Positions 45,213 through 54,107 are shown, numbered from the stretch's first letter. The stretch: DNA of 64,000 nt from Polaromonas sp. (GCF_016185115.1 NZ_JACPOF010000021.1:62001-126000); one strand, 5' to 3'. Made by a program: numbers and translations. The notes: a model not told the origin generated them from the letters alone.

Positions 45213-46409
45213 TCAGGCGGTCACCAGCCGTATCAGGCTGATCTCCGACGGCGCGCCAAAACGTTTGGGCGGCCCCCAATAGCCTGTGCCGCGGCTGGTG
45301 TAGACCCACAGGTCTTTCAGGCGGTGCAGGCCGTGCGAGAAGGGCTGCTGGAACTGCACAAACAGGTTCCAGGGATAAAACTGGCCGCCATGCGTATGGC
45401 CTGACAGTTGCAGGTCAAAGCCCGCCTCTGCTGCTGCTGCGGCGCTGCGCGGCTGGTGCGCCAGCAGCAGGCGTACGGGCGCTGTCTGGGGCGCACCCTC
45501 CAGCGCGGCCTTGGGGTCGCTACGGTGGGATTCGTCGAAATGGTGGGCGCTGTAGTCAGTAACCCCGGCCAGTACCAGCGGCGCCATGATCTGCGAATCG
45601 TCCTGCGGGTCGCCGTGGGGCACCATGGCCGTGTTGGCGGGCTTGCCGTGGTGCAGCACCACATGCTCGTTCATCAGCACCGTCAGGCCCATGCGCCGCA
45701 GCTCTGCTACCCAGGCATGCGCGCCGGAGTAGTACTCGTGGTTGCCGGTCACCACATAGGTGCCGTGGCGCGATTTCAGGTCTGCCAGCGGCGCAATATG
45801 CCCGGCGAGGTCAGCCACCCTGCCGTCCACCAGATCGCCGGTCACGGCCACCATGTCAGCCTCCAGGCCGTTCACCTTGCTGACAATACGCTGCAGCCAG
45901 GCGCGCTTGATGGTGGGGCCGATGTGGATGTCGCTGAGCTGCGCCACCGTGAAGCCGTGCAATGCAGACGGCAGGCGATGGATGGGTACATCGACCCGTA
46001 CCACTGCGGGTGTACGGCGCGCATTGAGGAAACCGAGCACCGTGACCAGCAGGGCCAGCGCGGGCACGGCCTCGGCCGATACCCGGCTCACCGACTGAAG
46101 CGGCAGCGGCAGGCCGGCGGCGCTGGCCAGCCACAGCACAAGAAGGGCTGCATCGCGGACCAGCGTCATCACAAACAGCGATGAAAACAGTCCCATCAGC
46201 AGCAGGCCAATCCAGCTGAGGCGATCTGCCCAGGGCTGCTTCATCGTGCGGCCGGCGGCCAGCCCCAGCGGCATCAGCAGTGAAGACAGCACCAACAAGG
46301 CCAGCATGAGCACCTGCAGGCGCGGATACGCCCCAAGACCGGGCACGATACGCCAGCCAATATAGGCATGCAGCAGCGCGGCGAACGCTGCGAGAGGATA
46401 AAAACGCAT
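45213..46409 (-). CDS. Membrane-anchored metallophosphoesterase (YkuE-like)
   Basis: A 398-residue protein. Four or so helices occupy the first 130 residues. The calcineurin-type phosphoesterase domain follows with QLSDIHIGPTIK (about residue 178), VTGDLVDGR, VTGNHEYYSG and SGHTHGGQFYPW, all metal ligands present. Similar proteins hydrolyse phospholipid or UDP-sugar phosphodiester bonds at the membrane. ATG 46409 with GGA seven bases upstream is chosen over 46460. The final residues carry RGTGYWGPPKRFGAPSEISLIRL, typical of YkuE relatives. Confidence 0.85.
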   Translation of the reverse strand: MRFYPLAAFAALLHAYIGWRIVPGLGAYPRLQVLMLALLVLSSLLMPLGLAAGRTMKQPWADRLSWIGLLLMGLFSSLFVMTLVRDAALLVLWLASAAGLPLPLQSVSRVSAEAVPALALLVTVLGFLNARRTPAVVRVDVPIHRLPSALHGFTVAQLSDIHIGPTIKRAWLQRIVSKVNGLEADMVAVTGDLVDGRVADLAGHIAPLADLKSRHGTYVVTGNHEYYSGAHAWVAELRRMGLTVLMNEHVVLHHGKPANTAMVPHGDPQDDSQIMAPLVLAGVTDYSAHHFDESHRSDPKAALEGAPQTAPVRLLLAHQPRSAAAAAEAGFDLQLSGHTHGGQFYPWNLFVQFQQPFSHGLHRLKDLWVYTSRGTGYWGPPKRFGAPSEISLIRLVTA

Positions 46410-46543
46410 AAATTTCCGGTGGAGAGACCCGCAGGTGGGTTCTCTGCGCCTGGTATTCAAGTGCCGGTATCAAGCACTTTCGATGCCACCGGAAGATGGC
46501 CGCAGCCTGAGGGGCCGCGGTGAAGCCGGATTTGGCCAGCCGG

Positions 46544-46900
46544 TCAGGGCGAACCTGTGACAGCTTTGGCGAACTCTTCGCGCGAGATAAAGGTGTCGTG
46601 GTTGGTATCTATCTGTTCAAAGCGTCTGGATACTTCAGGAAAGCGCTCGGCTTCCGCGCGCGTGAGGCGGGCGTCATGGTTGTCGTCGGCACGGTCAAAG
46701 GCCGTATTCACCTCTGTGCTGGTTGCCTGCCGTACTGCTGCGGTGCCGCCGCCGCTGGCTGCCGCCGTGGCTGGCGGCGTTGCCGGTCTGGACGGTGCTG
46801 CTGTCTGTGCATGGGCTGCGCCTGCTGCGGCCAGTATGGCCGCAGCGGCAAAGCCGCAAGCCGCCATGGTGCGGACCGCTGGTTGATAGAGGGCGGGCAT
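46544..46900 (-). CDS. Secreted EF-hand calcium-binding protein
   Basis: A 118-residue protein. A signal peptide (MAACGFAAAAILAAAGAAHAQ, cleavage near residue 32) and an alanine/proline linker precede two EF-hand loops, DDNHDARLTRAE and DTNHDTFISREE, both with acidic residues at loop positions 1, 3, 5 and 12. ATG 46900 gives a normal signal sequence; an upstream start at 46984 would put 28 extra residues before it. It likely binds calcium in the periplasm or outside. A function beyond that is not evident. Confidence 0.75.
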   Translation of the reverse strand: MPALYQPAVRTMAACGFAAAAILAAAGAAHAQTAAPSRPATPPATAAASGGGTAAVRQATSTEVNTAFDRADDNHDARLTRAEAERFPEVSRRFEQIDTNHDTFISREEFAKAVTGSP

Positions 46901-47159
46901 AGAATGGACATGATGCTGGCGCGCTGACGCAGCCGGGGAATCTGGCGGCAAGCCTTGGGAAATGCTGGCGGTGGAAAGTGTCATCCGAAATCATCCTCTT
47001 GAAAGTTGGAAAAGGCCATTCGACCCCATCGAATGGCGCTTTGCCAGCACTCTTTCCTCATGTTTCCCCGCTGACATCATCACGCACAAGGACACATTTT
47101 CTTGCCTTTGCACGGGCGTGCCGCCCCTGCATTTCATTTCAACCGACAAGTGGATTCTT

Positions 47160-47726
47160 ATGGCCAACCGACTTTCCCAGATCGCCACCCGCACCGGCGA
47201 CAACGGCACGACAGGGCTGGGCGACAACACCCGCGTTTCAAAGGACAGCCTGCGTGTTCACGCCATGGGTGATGTGGATGAGCTCAATTCCAATATAGGC
47301 GTGCTGCTGTGTGAAGAAATGCCCGATGGCGTGCGCGAGCTGCTGGTTGAAGTGCAGCACCAGCTGTTCAATCTGGGCGGGGAGCTCAGCATCCCAGGCT
47401 TCGAGCTGCTCAAGCCTGAAGCCGTGGCCCTGCTTGATGCGGCGCTGGAAGAACACAACGCCACCTTGCCGCGCCTGGCCGAATTCATACTGCCAGCCGG
47501 ATCACGCGCCGCCTCGCTGGCCCATGTGTGCCGCACGGTTGCCCGGCGTGCCGAGCGTGCTGTTGTCGCGCTCGGCGTCGAAGAAACACTCAAGGACGCA
47601 CCGCGCCAGTACCTTAACCGCCTGAGCGACCTGCTGTTTGTGCTGTCGCGCGTGCTCAACCGCATGAATGGCGGCGATGACGTCTACTGGAAGAGCGAAA
47701 GGCTGGCGAACGCCGGCCAGAAATAG
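47160..47726 (+). CDS. Cob(I)alamin adenosyltransferase (PduO/MMAB type)
   Basis: A 188-residue PduO-type adenosyltransferase. The ATP-binding N-terminal TRTGDNGTTGLGDNTRVSKDS is followed by HAMGDVDELNSNIGVLL, and VCRTVARRAERAVVAL near residue 125 carries the conserved arginines. It adds the adenosyl group to cobalamin. No other B12 gene is near. ATG 47160 is chosen because the family starts a few residues before TRTGD; the longer frame to 46962 runs antisense to the EF-hand promoter. No cobalamin riboswitch was recognised upstream. Confidence 0.93.
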   Translation: MANRLSQIATRTGDNGTTGLGDNTRVSKDSLRVHAMGDVDELNSNIGVLLCEEMPDGVRELLVEVQHQLFNLGGELSIPGFELLKPEAVALLDAALEEHNATLPRLAEFILPAGSRAASLAHVCRTVARRAERAVVALGVEETLKDAPRQYLNRLSDLLFVLSRVLNRMNGGDDVYWKSERLANAGQK

Positions 47727-47734
47727 CGCGGAAG

Positions 47735-48580
47735 TTACTTTTTGGTAAACCCGACGGCGCACCAGAATGGCTGGCCTGTCGAGAACTCGACATGTTCAAA
47801 CCCGGCCGTCGTGAGCATTTTCTGGATGGAGCCGCGGGAAAAGCGTTGCTCCAGCCGTGTACCGAAGCGGTCCAGCGCATCGGTGCGCAAAACATAAAAG
47901 CCCATGTTCCGGTAAGCCGCCAGCGGCCAGGACGCCGGCAGTATGCCCATCTTGTCGAGCAGCCAGGCGGTGCGCGACAGCGGGACATAGGCCGTCACGG
48001 CGATGACGTCGCAGCAGAAGTTCTTGAGGGGGTTGGGCAACAGCGAGATGACGCGGCGGAACATGTCGCTGACTTTCCAGAGGCCCAGAAACCACCACGG
48101 CCTCTGATCGAACGCGTAGTAAAGGTAGATCAGGAAAGGGGCGCCGGGCTTGAGCGCCTTGCGTATCGATACCATGGCCGCATGTGTGTCGGGCACATGG
48201 TGCAGCACACCCAGCGAATAGGCGAAGTCGAGGCTGGCCGGCGCAAAAGGCAGGTTGTCCACAGACCGTTCATGAAAGGTGGTGTTGGCGCAATCCTTCA
48301 GGTTTTGCCGCGCCACGTTCAATGCCTCTGCGCTGGGGTCGACCAGATGCAAATGGCCTACACGGGGCGCCGCCAGCACCGCCCACCGGCCGCTTCCGCA
48401 ACCGATGTCCGCGCCGACCGAATCGGGAGGCAGATTCGCCCACGGAAAGACACGGAAATAATCGTTGAACAGGTTTTGCTGGTCTGAGCCCGACAGCCTG
48501 GTCTGGTCGAACCGGCTCCATTCCGCGCCGAAATCCTGGACGACCTGGTGATCAACGTTTGTTTTGTGTTCCGAACTCAC
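47735..48580 (-). CDS. Class I SAM-dependent methyltransferase
   Basis: A 281-residue protein. Motif I is VGADIGCGSGRWAVLA near residue 60, with HLVDPSAEALNVAR and LDFAYSLGVLHHVPD as later motifs of the methyltransf_11 fold. The C-terminal part has several hydrophobic segments (PLKNFCCDVIAVTAYVPL). It ends eight bases from the convergent adenosyltransferase. The acceptor cannot be told from sequence. Its start region faces the thioesterase gene on the same strand, 84 bp away. Confidence 0.8.
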   Translation of the reverse strand: MSSEHKTNVDHQVVQDFGAEWSRFDQTRLSGSDQQNLFNDYFRVFPWANLPPDSVGADIGCGSGRWAVLAAPRVGHLHLVDPSAEALNVARQNLKDCANTTFHERSVDNLPFAPASLDFAYSLGVLHHVPDTHAAMVSIRKALKPGAPFLIYLYYAFDQRPWWFLGLWKVSDMFRRVISLLPNPLKNFCCDVIAVTAYVPLSRTAWLLDKMGILPASWPLAAYRNMGFYVLRTDALDRFGTRLEQRFSRGSIQKMLTTAGFEHVEFSTGQPFWCAVGFTKK

Positions 48581-48664
48581 CGGCTCTATCCCGAATCTGT
48601 TTGTCTTGCTTCAGGCCGAACCATGTGCTGGAGTCGACTTTGCCACGATAGCATGAGAAAGCAT

Positions 48665-49087
48665 CTATTTTGGCACCAACACCGCCATGGTCAGGCGCGA
48701 CACGCAAACCATCTCGCCTGCCTCGTTGGTAATTTCGATGGCCCAGACCTGGGTGCTGCGGCCTACATGCACCGGCCGGGTGATGCCGGTCACCCAGCCG
48801 CTGGATGCACTTTTGAGGTGGTTGGCATTGATGTCCAGGCCCACGACGCGGTGCCCCGGCGGAGCGGCGAAAGCTGCGCCGCAGGAGCCCAGCGTTTCAG
48901 CCAGCACCACCGACACGCCGCCATGCAGCAGGCCGTAGGGCTGTACCGTGCGGTGATCGACAGACAGGCGGGCGCGAATGAAATCGTCGCCGACCTCCAG
49001 AAACTCAATGCCCAGATGGGACACAGCGGTGTTGACGGAATTTGCGGTCAGCACCTCGACGGAGATGGCTTGTTTCCAGATGGGCAT
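48665..49087 (-). CDS. Hotdog-fold acyl-CoA thioesterase (PaaI/MenI-like)
   Basis: A 140-residue hotdog protein. YGLLHGGVSVVLAETLGSCGAAFA near residue 50 includes the HGG and catalytic glutamate of the YdiI/PaaI subgroup, and VGLDINANHLKSA follows. These hydrolyse aromatic or branched acyl-CoA thioesters. No menaquinone genes are near, so a general thioesterase role is likely. It is upstream of the methyltransferase on the minus strand, and a link between them is not evident. Confidence 0.85.
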   Translation of the reverse strand: MPIWKQAISVEVLTANSVNTAVSHLGIEFLEVGDDFIRARLSVDHRTVQPYGLLHGGVSVVLAETLGSCGAAFAAPPGHRVVGLDINANHLKSASSGWVTGITRPVHVGRSTQVWAIEITNEAGEMVCVSRLTMAVLVPK

Positions 49088-49226
49088 GGGGTGTTGGGGT
49101 AGGTGGTGCGGTGTAGTCGGTTACAACTATAAGGCGGCTGCCTACAGGCTGCGAGCCTGTTGTCGCGCCCATGGGGGCCCTGCGCCGTTTTATGCTGGAA
49201 GCAATGGCTCGTAGAAGACACCATTC

Positions 49227-50543
49227 ATGACACGCGGACGCAAATGGCTTGTGGGCCTTGTCGCGTCTGCGTTTGTACTGGTTTTTGCAGTTGCCATTCT
49301 TTTCAGTCTTCTGCCCTCTGATGAAGAGCTGGCGAACACTGCGGCCGTCAAACTCGGGGCAGCCCTGGGCGCAGAAGTTCGTATTGGCACTGTGCAGTGG
49401 CGCCTGTTTCCCTCACCCGCGGTGATGGTCCAGGAGATGTCTGTCGCCAGTCAGCAACCCATCACGTTCAAGTCCCTCGTGCTCTATCCGGATCTGCGTG
49501 CGCTCTGGAGCAGGCGTGTCAGGTTCAGGCAGGTCACCCTCACCGGGGCGGTCGTGCCGCAAATGTCCCTGCGCAGCCTCGGAGCCCACGGCGAAACTTT
49601 TGCAGGAGACGACGGGCAATGGACGGTTGATGCGTTGCCACTCGCGCGTCTTGTTTTCAGCGACGTGACCTGGATATCACGGCGCGGCATACCGGTCATC
49701 TATGACGGTGAGGTCGATTTCGATGTGAACTGGCGTCCGCGTGCCGCCGCATTGAGGAGGCCTGGCGTCAATCCGCCCGCCGAGTTATTGCTCACCCGCA
49801 GTGGCGATGAAGACCGCTGGGCAGTAGATATCCGTGTGGGCGGCGGGACGGCCAATGGTGAAGTCAGCCTGCAGGAGCTTGCCGGCGGACGCATGAAACT
49901 GACAGGGCGGCTCAAGCCCGACAAGGTGGAAGTCGCCAGTGCGCTGTCGGCCTTCAACCGCCGGCCGACCATCTCCGGTCTGGCCAGTGGTGACACCACC
50001 CTGTCTGCCGAGGGCGGGACGGTCCTGAATCTGGCGCAGTCGCTCAATACCAAAACGCCTTTTGTCATGGGGCCCGGCAAGCTCCTGCGCTTTGACCTGG
50101 ACAAGGCGGTCAGGACCCTGGGCAAGGACCACACGGGCCAGACCCCGCTGGACTCTGTGACCGGACTGCTGGAAACGCAGAACACACCTGACGGCATGGT
50201 GAGTTATTTCAGGGACATACGTGCGAAATCCGGTTCGCTCAGTGCATCGGGCAACGCAAAACTCTTCAATCGGCACATTGATGCGGAGCTGGCGGTTGAC
50301 CTTGTTGACGGCATAGTGGGTGTGCCGCTCAGGATCAGCGGGCCGACCACGGATGTCAAGGTCAGCGTACCGCCGGGTGCGGTGGCCGGCGCGGTTGTCG
50401 GGACGGCGGTGCTGCCAGGCATAGGCACAGCCATAGGCGCACGTATCGGTGCAACGCTGGGCAAGCTGTTCGGCCCGGCAGCTGGCGCATCGGCGCCCAA
50501 AAGCAGTACCCCGCCTGGCCCGATGGGCCGGAAAGCCCCTTAA
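49227..50543 (+). CDS. AsmA-family protein
   Basis: A 438-residue protein. An N-terminal membrane helix (WLVGLVASAFVLVFAVAILFSLL) precedes a long beta-rich periplasmic region. Blocks such as VRIGTVQWRLFPSPAVMVQEMSV and GVPLRISGPTTDVKVSVPP near the C-terminus match AsmA proteins, which form lipid-conducting grooves between membranes. It is shorter than E. coli AsmA (617 residues) but has both the N-terminal and the AsmA-C parts. The final 60 residues include a glycine/alanine-rich possible hydrophobic region, GAVVGTAVLPGIGTAIGARIG. Confidence 0.78.
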   Translation: MTRGRKWLVGLVASAFVLVFAVAILFSLLPSDEELANTAAVKLGAALGAEVRIGTVQWRLFPSPAVMVQEMSVASQQPITFKSLVLYPDLRALWSRRVRFRQVTLTGAVVPQMSLRSLGAHGETFAGDDGQWTVDALPLARLVFSDVTWISRRGIPVIYDGEVDFDVNWRPRAAALRRPGVNPPAELLLTRSGDEDRWAVDIRVGGGTANGEVSLQELAGGRMKLTGRLKPDKVEVASALSAFNRRPTISGLASGDTTLSAEGGTVLNLAQSLNTKTPFVMGPGKLLRFDLDKAVRTLGKDHTGQTPLDSVTGLLETQNTPDGMVSYFRDIRAKSGSLSASGNAKLFNRHIDAELAVDLVDGIVGVPLRISGPTTDVKVSVPPGAVAGAVVGTAVLPGIGTAIGARIGATLGKLFGPAAGASAPKSSTPPGPMGRKAP

Positions 50544-50588
50544 ATACTATTTTGTTATCCTAGTGCCCCGCAAACCACGCTTGAACCC

Positions 50589-50924
50589 ATGTCACAACAG
50601 ACCGCAACACCCCCGGCGTCGACGCCCCTGGAGCGCGCACTGGACCAGAATGAAGGCGTCAAGGATGTCGTCGAACAGTCCGCCGCCGAACTGGTCGTCA
50701 TCAATGCCGTGCTGAAACAGGAAATACCCGACCACGCACAGGTTGGCGAAGTGGCGCAGGCGCTGATCAAAACAGACGAGCTCGAAACCCGCATCACCGA
50801 AACTGCGCAGGAGCTCGCCGACGTCAACGAGGTGCTCGCGCAGGAGATCGACGAACGCGCCGACCTTGAGCGCGAGCTGGCCGCGACCAAGGCCCAGCTT
50901 GAAAAGGCCAGGAACAAGTCCTGA
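50589..50924 (+). CDS. Small acidic coiled-coil protein, unrecognised
   Basis: A 111-residue acidic protein with no signal peptide. Heptad-like spacing from LETRITETAQELADVNEVLAQEIDERADLERELAATKAQLEKA suggests a coiled coil in the last 50 residues. I do not recognise the family. It starts 45 bp after the AsmA-like gene on the same strand and converges with the permease. It could be a structural or regulatory partner, but no function is claimed. Confidence 0.6.
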   Translation: MSQQTATPPASTPLERALDQNEGVKDVVEQSAAELVVINAVLKQEIPDHAQVGEVAQALIKTDELETRITETAQELADVNEVLAQEIDERADLERELAATKAQLEKARNKS

Positions 50925-50945
50925 CCCCAGCCCCTTTGCCCGGGT

Positions 50946-52232
50946 TTACTTGCCGCGATTGAGCAGGGCGTAGAGCAAAATCGCGCCGAAGGTGGCGGTG
51001 CCAATGCCGCCCAGCGCAAACTGGCCGAACTTCAGCGTGAAATCACCAGTGCCCAGCACCAGCGTGATGGCCGCCACCAGCAGGTTTTTGTTGTCGGAAA
51101 AATCAACCTTGTTGTCGACCCAGATGCGCGCACCAGCCACCGCAATCAGGCCGAACACCACAATGCTCACCCCGCCCATGACGGGCAGCGGAATCGCCTG
51201 GATCAGGGCGCCGAACTTGGGGCTGAAGCCCAGCACGATGGCGATCAGTGCCGCCACGACAAACACAGCTGTCGAGTAGATTTTGGTCGCAGCCATGACG
51301 CCTATGTTTTCTGCATAGGTCGTCACGCCGGTGCCGCCTGCGCTGCCCGACACCACGGTTGCAATGCCGTCGCCTATAAAGGCGCGGCCCATGTACTGGT
51401 CCAGGTTCTTTCCGGTCATCGCCGTCACGGCCTTGATGTGACCCAGGTTTTCGGCCACCAGGATGATGGCCACGGGGGCGATCAGCAGCATGGCGCTGGC
51501 GCTGAAAACCGGCGCCGCAAAACCCGGGATGCCGACCCACGCCGCACTGGCGATGCCTGACAGGTCTATCGGTTTGCCCAGGCCCAGGCCGTTGGTGAGC
51601 ACTGCGTAGATCACGCTCGCCACAACCAGTCCGACCAGAATCAGGAGGCGCTGCACCATGCCGCGCGTCATCACTGCGACCAGCGCCACGCTGACAAATG
51701 TGACCACCTGCATCCACGAATCGAAATTGCTGGATGCCATGTTCTTGATTGGAATACCTGCCAGGTTCAGGCCGATCACGGCAACAACAGCGCCTGTGAC
51801 CACTGGGGGCATGAAGCGTTCTATCCAGCCGGTGCCAACTGCCTGCACGAGCACGCCTATCAATATGTACACCACACCGCAGGCAATGATGCCGCCCAGT
51901 GCGACACCCAGGTTGGTGTTGGGCCCCTTGCCTGCATAGGCGCTGGCTGCAATCACCACACCAATGAAGGCGAAGCTGGAGCCGAGGTAACTGGGCACCT
52001 TGCCGCCCGTGACGACAAAAAAGATCAGTGTGCCTATTCCGCTCATGAGGATGGCGATGTTCGGGTCAAAGCCCATGAGTATGGGCGCCAGCACCGTCGC
52101 ACCGAACATGGCGATCACGTGCTGCACACCCATGACCGCCGTTTGTGGCCACGGCAGGCGTTCGTCAGGCGCAATCACGCCGCCCTGCTGTAAAACGTCG
52201 CCGCTTTTTTCTGTCCAGTCCAGCATTCCCAT
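50946..52232 (-). CDS. Nucleobase:cation symporter-2 (uracil permease type)
   Basis: A 428-residue transporter with about fourteen helices. QHVIAMFGATVLAPILMGFDPNIAILMSGIGTLIFF at the N-terminus and AENLGHIKAVTAMTGKNLDQYMGRAFIGDGIATVVSGSAGGTGVTTYAENIGVM near residue 245 are typical of UraA/RutG. ATG 52232 has GGAG at the right spacing. It probably imports uracil or a related pyrimidine with protons. There is no Rut operon or upp gene next to it. Confidence 0.88.
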   Translation of the reverse strand: MGMLDWTEKSGDVLQQGGVIAPDERLPWPQTAVMGVQHVIAMFGATVLAPILMGFDPNIAILMSGIGTLIFFVVTGGKVPSYLGSSFAFIGVVIAASAYAGKGPNTNLGVALGGIIACGVVYILIGVLVQAVGTGWIERFMPPVVTGAVVAVIGLNLAGIPIKNMASSNFDSWMQVVTFVSVALVAVMTRGMVQRLLILVGLVVASVIYAVLTNGLGLGKPIDLSGIASAAWVGIPGFAAPVFSASAMLLIAPVAIILVAENLGHIKAVTAMTGKNLDQYMGRAFIGDGIATVVSGSAGGTGVTTYAENIGVMAATKIYSTAVFVVAALIAIVLGFSPKFGALIQAIPLPVMGGVSIVVFGLIAVAGARIWVDNKVDFSDNKNLLVAAITLVLGTGDFTLKFGQFALGGIGTATFGAILLYALLNRGK

Positions 52233-52312
52233 ATCGCCCACTCCTCGTTGTTGATGGGTACATCCTAAAAGCAAAGAATGGCCCGCGCAAGGAAGGCGGC
52301 GACGGCGGGACT

Positions 52313-53197
52313 TCAGGCCATGAAGGCCGCCACTTCGCGCAGCACGGCTTCATCCTTCAGGATGCGCCTGTGTCCCAGGCCCTCGGTTGCCACAAGCCGT
52401 GCGCCGTCTATGGCCTGGCTGTAGGCCACGCCGTCGGCAAACAGGTTGATGCTGTCCTGCCTGTCATGCACCACCAGCGTGGGCAGGCTTATGCGTGCGC
52501 CCACGGCATGGGGCTCGAACTGCGGCATCAAAACGCCCTCACGCGCCTCAATGCGCCGCTGCATGGCAGCGCGTGTGGTCTCGCGCAGGCCGAAGACCCT
52601 GGCAAACAGGCGTGTGTATTCAAGTGGCGATGCCGGTGGCGCGATCAACACCAGGCGGCCGATGTCCAGGCCACGGCTGGCAGCATAGGCACTGGCGTTG
52701 GCAGCCAGCGAATGCGCCACCACGCCATGCAGCGCATAACCCTGCTGCTTCAGGCGTGCGGCCACATACTCAAGTGCACGCGCAAACTGCGGCAGGTTGC
52801 TGGTGGCCCCATCGCTGCGGCCATGCGCCGGCATTTCCACAATCACGGGCAACAGGCCCTGTCGGCGCAAGGTATCGGCCAGCGCCAGCATCTGCCCGGC
52901 ATGTCCGCCCCAGCCATGCAGCAACAGCACCACGCGGTCGGGCGCGCTGCTGGTCGGCGCATAGAGCGTAACGCTGGCGTTTTCAAACGGCCACTGCTCA
53001 ATGCTCCAGTCAGCGGGCCATTGGCGCCTGCGGTTGATCCATTTCGGCGGCAAGGGTGTGCCGAAGAGGCGGTAGGCCGCGCGAACAGCCAGCGCAGGCC
53101 AGATGCGCTCTGAAGCTGCAAGGCCAAAGCGGAACAGCCGCGTCATGCGGCTGGCGCTGTAAAAATCCGAGGTGGCATCAAGCGATGTGCGTGTCAT
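52313..53197 (-). CDS. Alpha/beta hydrolase (monoacylglycerol-lipase-like)
   Basis: A 294-residue protein. RVVLLLHGWGGHAGQMLALADTLRRQG gives the oxyanion HGWGG, AHSLAANAS the nucleophile elbow near residue 160, HDRQDSI the acid and EGLGHRRIL the histidine. The catalytic triad is complete. ATG 53197 is chosen because the longer frame to 53311 overlaps a small gene with its own ribosome-binding site (53211-53324), with which it appears to be co-transcribed. A TetR regulator follows upstream and shares a matching operator. Confidence 0.85.
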   Translation of the reverse strand: MTRTSLDATSDFYSASRMTRLFRFGLAASERIWPALAVRAAYRLFGTPLPPKWINRRRQWPADWSIEQWPFENASVTLYAPTSSAPDRVVLLLHGWGGHAGQMLALADTLRRQGLLPVIVEMPAHGRSDGATSNLPQFARALEYVAARLKQQGYALHGVVAHSLAANASAYAASRGLDIGRLVLIAPPASPLEYTRLFARVFGLRETTRAAMQRRIEAREGVLMPQFEPHAVGARISLPTLVVHDRQDSINLFADGVAYSQAIDGARLVATEGLGHRRILKDEAVLREVAAFMA

Positions 53198-53210
53198 GTC
53201 GTCTGCCTGC

Positions 53211-53324
53211 TCAGTACCAGACCCAGTCCTCGTTGCTGCGCGGCAGGCTGCGCAGCGATGCGAGCGCAGCCTTGCCAGCACGAAAAATTCCGTAAACCCC
53301 CAAGCCCACAAATAAAACCAGCAT
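53211..53324 (-). CDS. 37-residue membrane protein, probable new small gene
   Basis: A 38-codon frame with ATG 53324, a GGAGAAAG Shine-Dalgarno about three bases upstream and TGA at 53213-53211. The protein has a hydrophobic helix MLVLFVGLGVYGIF, then basic RAGKAALASLRSLPR and SNEDWVWY. This looks like a single-pass inner-membrane small protein, with helix and C-terminal positively charged segment followed by an acidic/aromatic end. It lies 13 bp upstream of the hydrolase on the same strand, downstream of a TetR-type operator-like palindrome, so it may be the first gene of that operon. Function unknown. Confidence 0.7.
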   Translation of the reverse strand: MLVLFVGLGVYGIFRAGKAALASLRSLPRSNEDWVWY

Positions 53325-53339
53325 GACTTTCTCCTTTTA

Positions 53340-53359
53340 TCGCACGGTTGTGCGAAATT
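53340..53359. promoter_or_regulatory. Operator-like palindrome upstream of the small-protein/hydrolase operon
   Basis: TCGCACGGTTGTGCGAAATT; TCGCAC and GTGCGA are perfect inverted arms with a GGTT spacer. It matches 54020-54039 at 16 of 20 positions. It lies 16 bp upstream of the small-protein start, over the expected promoter. Confidence 0.65.
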
Positions 53360-53406
53360 TACACCTGCGAAAACACATCAAAACCCACTACCCCCCTCCT
53401 GCAAAT

Positions 53407-54009
53407 TCAGGCGCGGTAACTTCTCAAAAGGCGTGTCCACGAGGCCTTGGCGCGCTCTGCCGACGTGGTGTCGCGCAAAAAGCGTGCGTCATGAATCATG
53501 CCCAGCGCCAGGTTGCTGATCTCGCCTACAAACTGGTCGGCATCAAGATCAGCCTGCAAATGACCGGCCTCGACGGCCTGTATCACCGTGCGCCGCAAGG
53601 CAGAACGCCAGCGCGTGACCTCTGCATAAAGCATGTCGCGCAATTCGCCCTCGCGGTCGTCTAGCTCGAACGCCCCGGCAGAGAAAATGCAGCCCGATTT
53701 GGCCTCCACGTCACGCATGCGCACAATCCAGCGCTGGACAATCATGTCCAGGCGCGGCAAGCCCTTGGGCTGCTGCATGGCAGGCACAAACACATCTGCA
53801 AGAAAGCGCCGGCCATATTCTTCAATGACCGCTTTCTGCAAGGCCTCTCGCGAGCCAATGCGCGAGAACACTCCGCTCTTGGACAAACCAATGCGGTCAG
53901 CCACCGCCTGCAGCGTGATGGCCTCCAGCCCTTCAGCAGACGCAAGGTCAATCCCCGCGCCGACAATGGCAGTGCGGGTCATCTCGCTTTTCTGGGTTTT
54001 TGCGTCCAT
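53407..54009 (-). CDS. TetR-family transcriptional regulator
   Basis: A 200-residue regulator with an N-terminal helix-turn-helix (LEAITLQAVADRIGLSKSGVFSRIGSREALQKAVIEEYG) and a helical ligand domain. It is encoded upstream of, and on the same strand as, the small-protein/hydrolase operon, separated by 82 bp with the second operator. Its own promoter carries a near-identical palindrome at 54020-54039. So it probably represses itself and that operon, and may also act on the divergent acetoacetyl-CoA synthetase, whose start is 98 bp away. The inducer is unknown, possibly a fatty-acid or CoA derivative. Confidence 0.9.
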   Translation of the reverse strand: MDAKTQKSEMTRTAIVGAGIDLASAEGLEAITLQAVADRIGLSKSGVFSRIGSREALQKAVIEEYGRRFLADVFVPAMQQPKGLPRLDMIVQRWIVRMRDVEAKSGCIFSAGAFELDDREGELRDMLYAEVTRWRSALRRTVIQAVEAGHLQADLDADQFVGEISNLALGMIHDARFLRDTTSAERAKASWTRLLRSYRA

Positions 54010-54019
54010 GAGCCAATAT

Positions 54020-54039
54020 TAGCACACCTGTGCGAAATT
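54020..54039. promoter_or_regulatory. Operator-like palindrome in the TetR promoter
   Basis: TAGCACACCTGTGCGAAATT; GCACA and TGTGC form a perfect palindrome with CC at the centre. It is the partner of the 53340-53359 site, sharing the downstream GAAATT. It lies 11 bp upstream of the TetR start, in the space shared with the divergent synthetase gene. Confidence 0.65.
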
Positions 54040-54107
54040 GAGCAAGCACTCCCTTTTCGGGCAATTCCCGATTCTTGATCGCCTGACATGCGGGTAACCT
54101 CGGGTGC

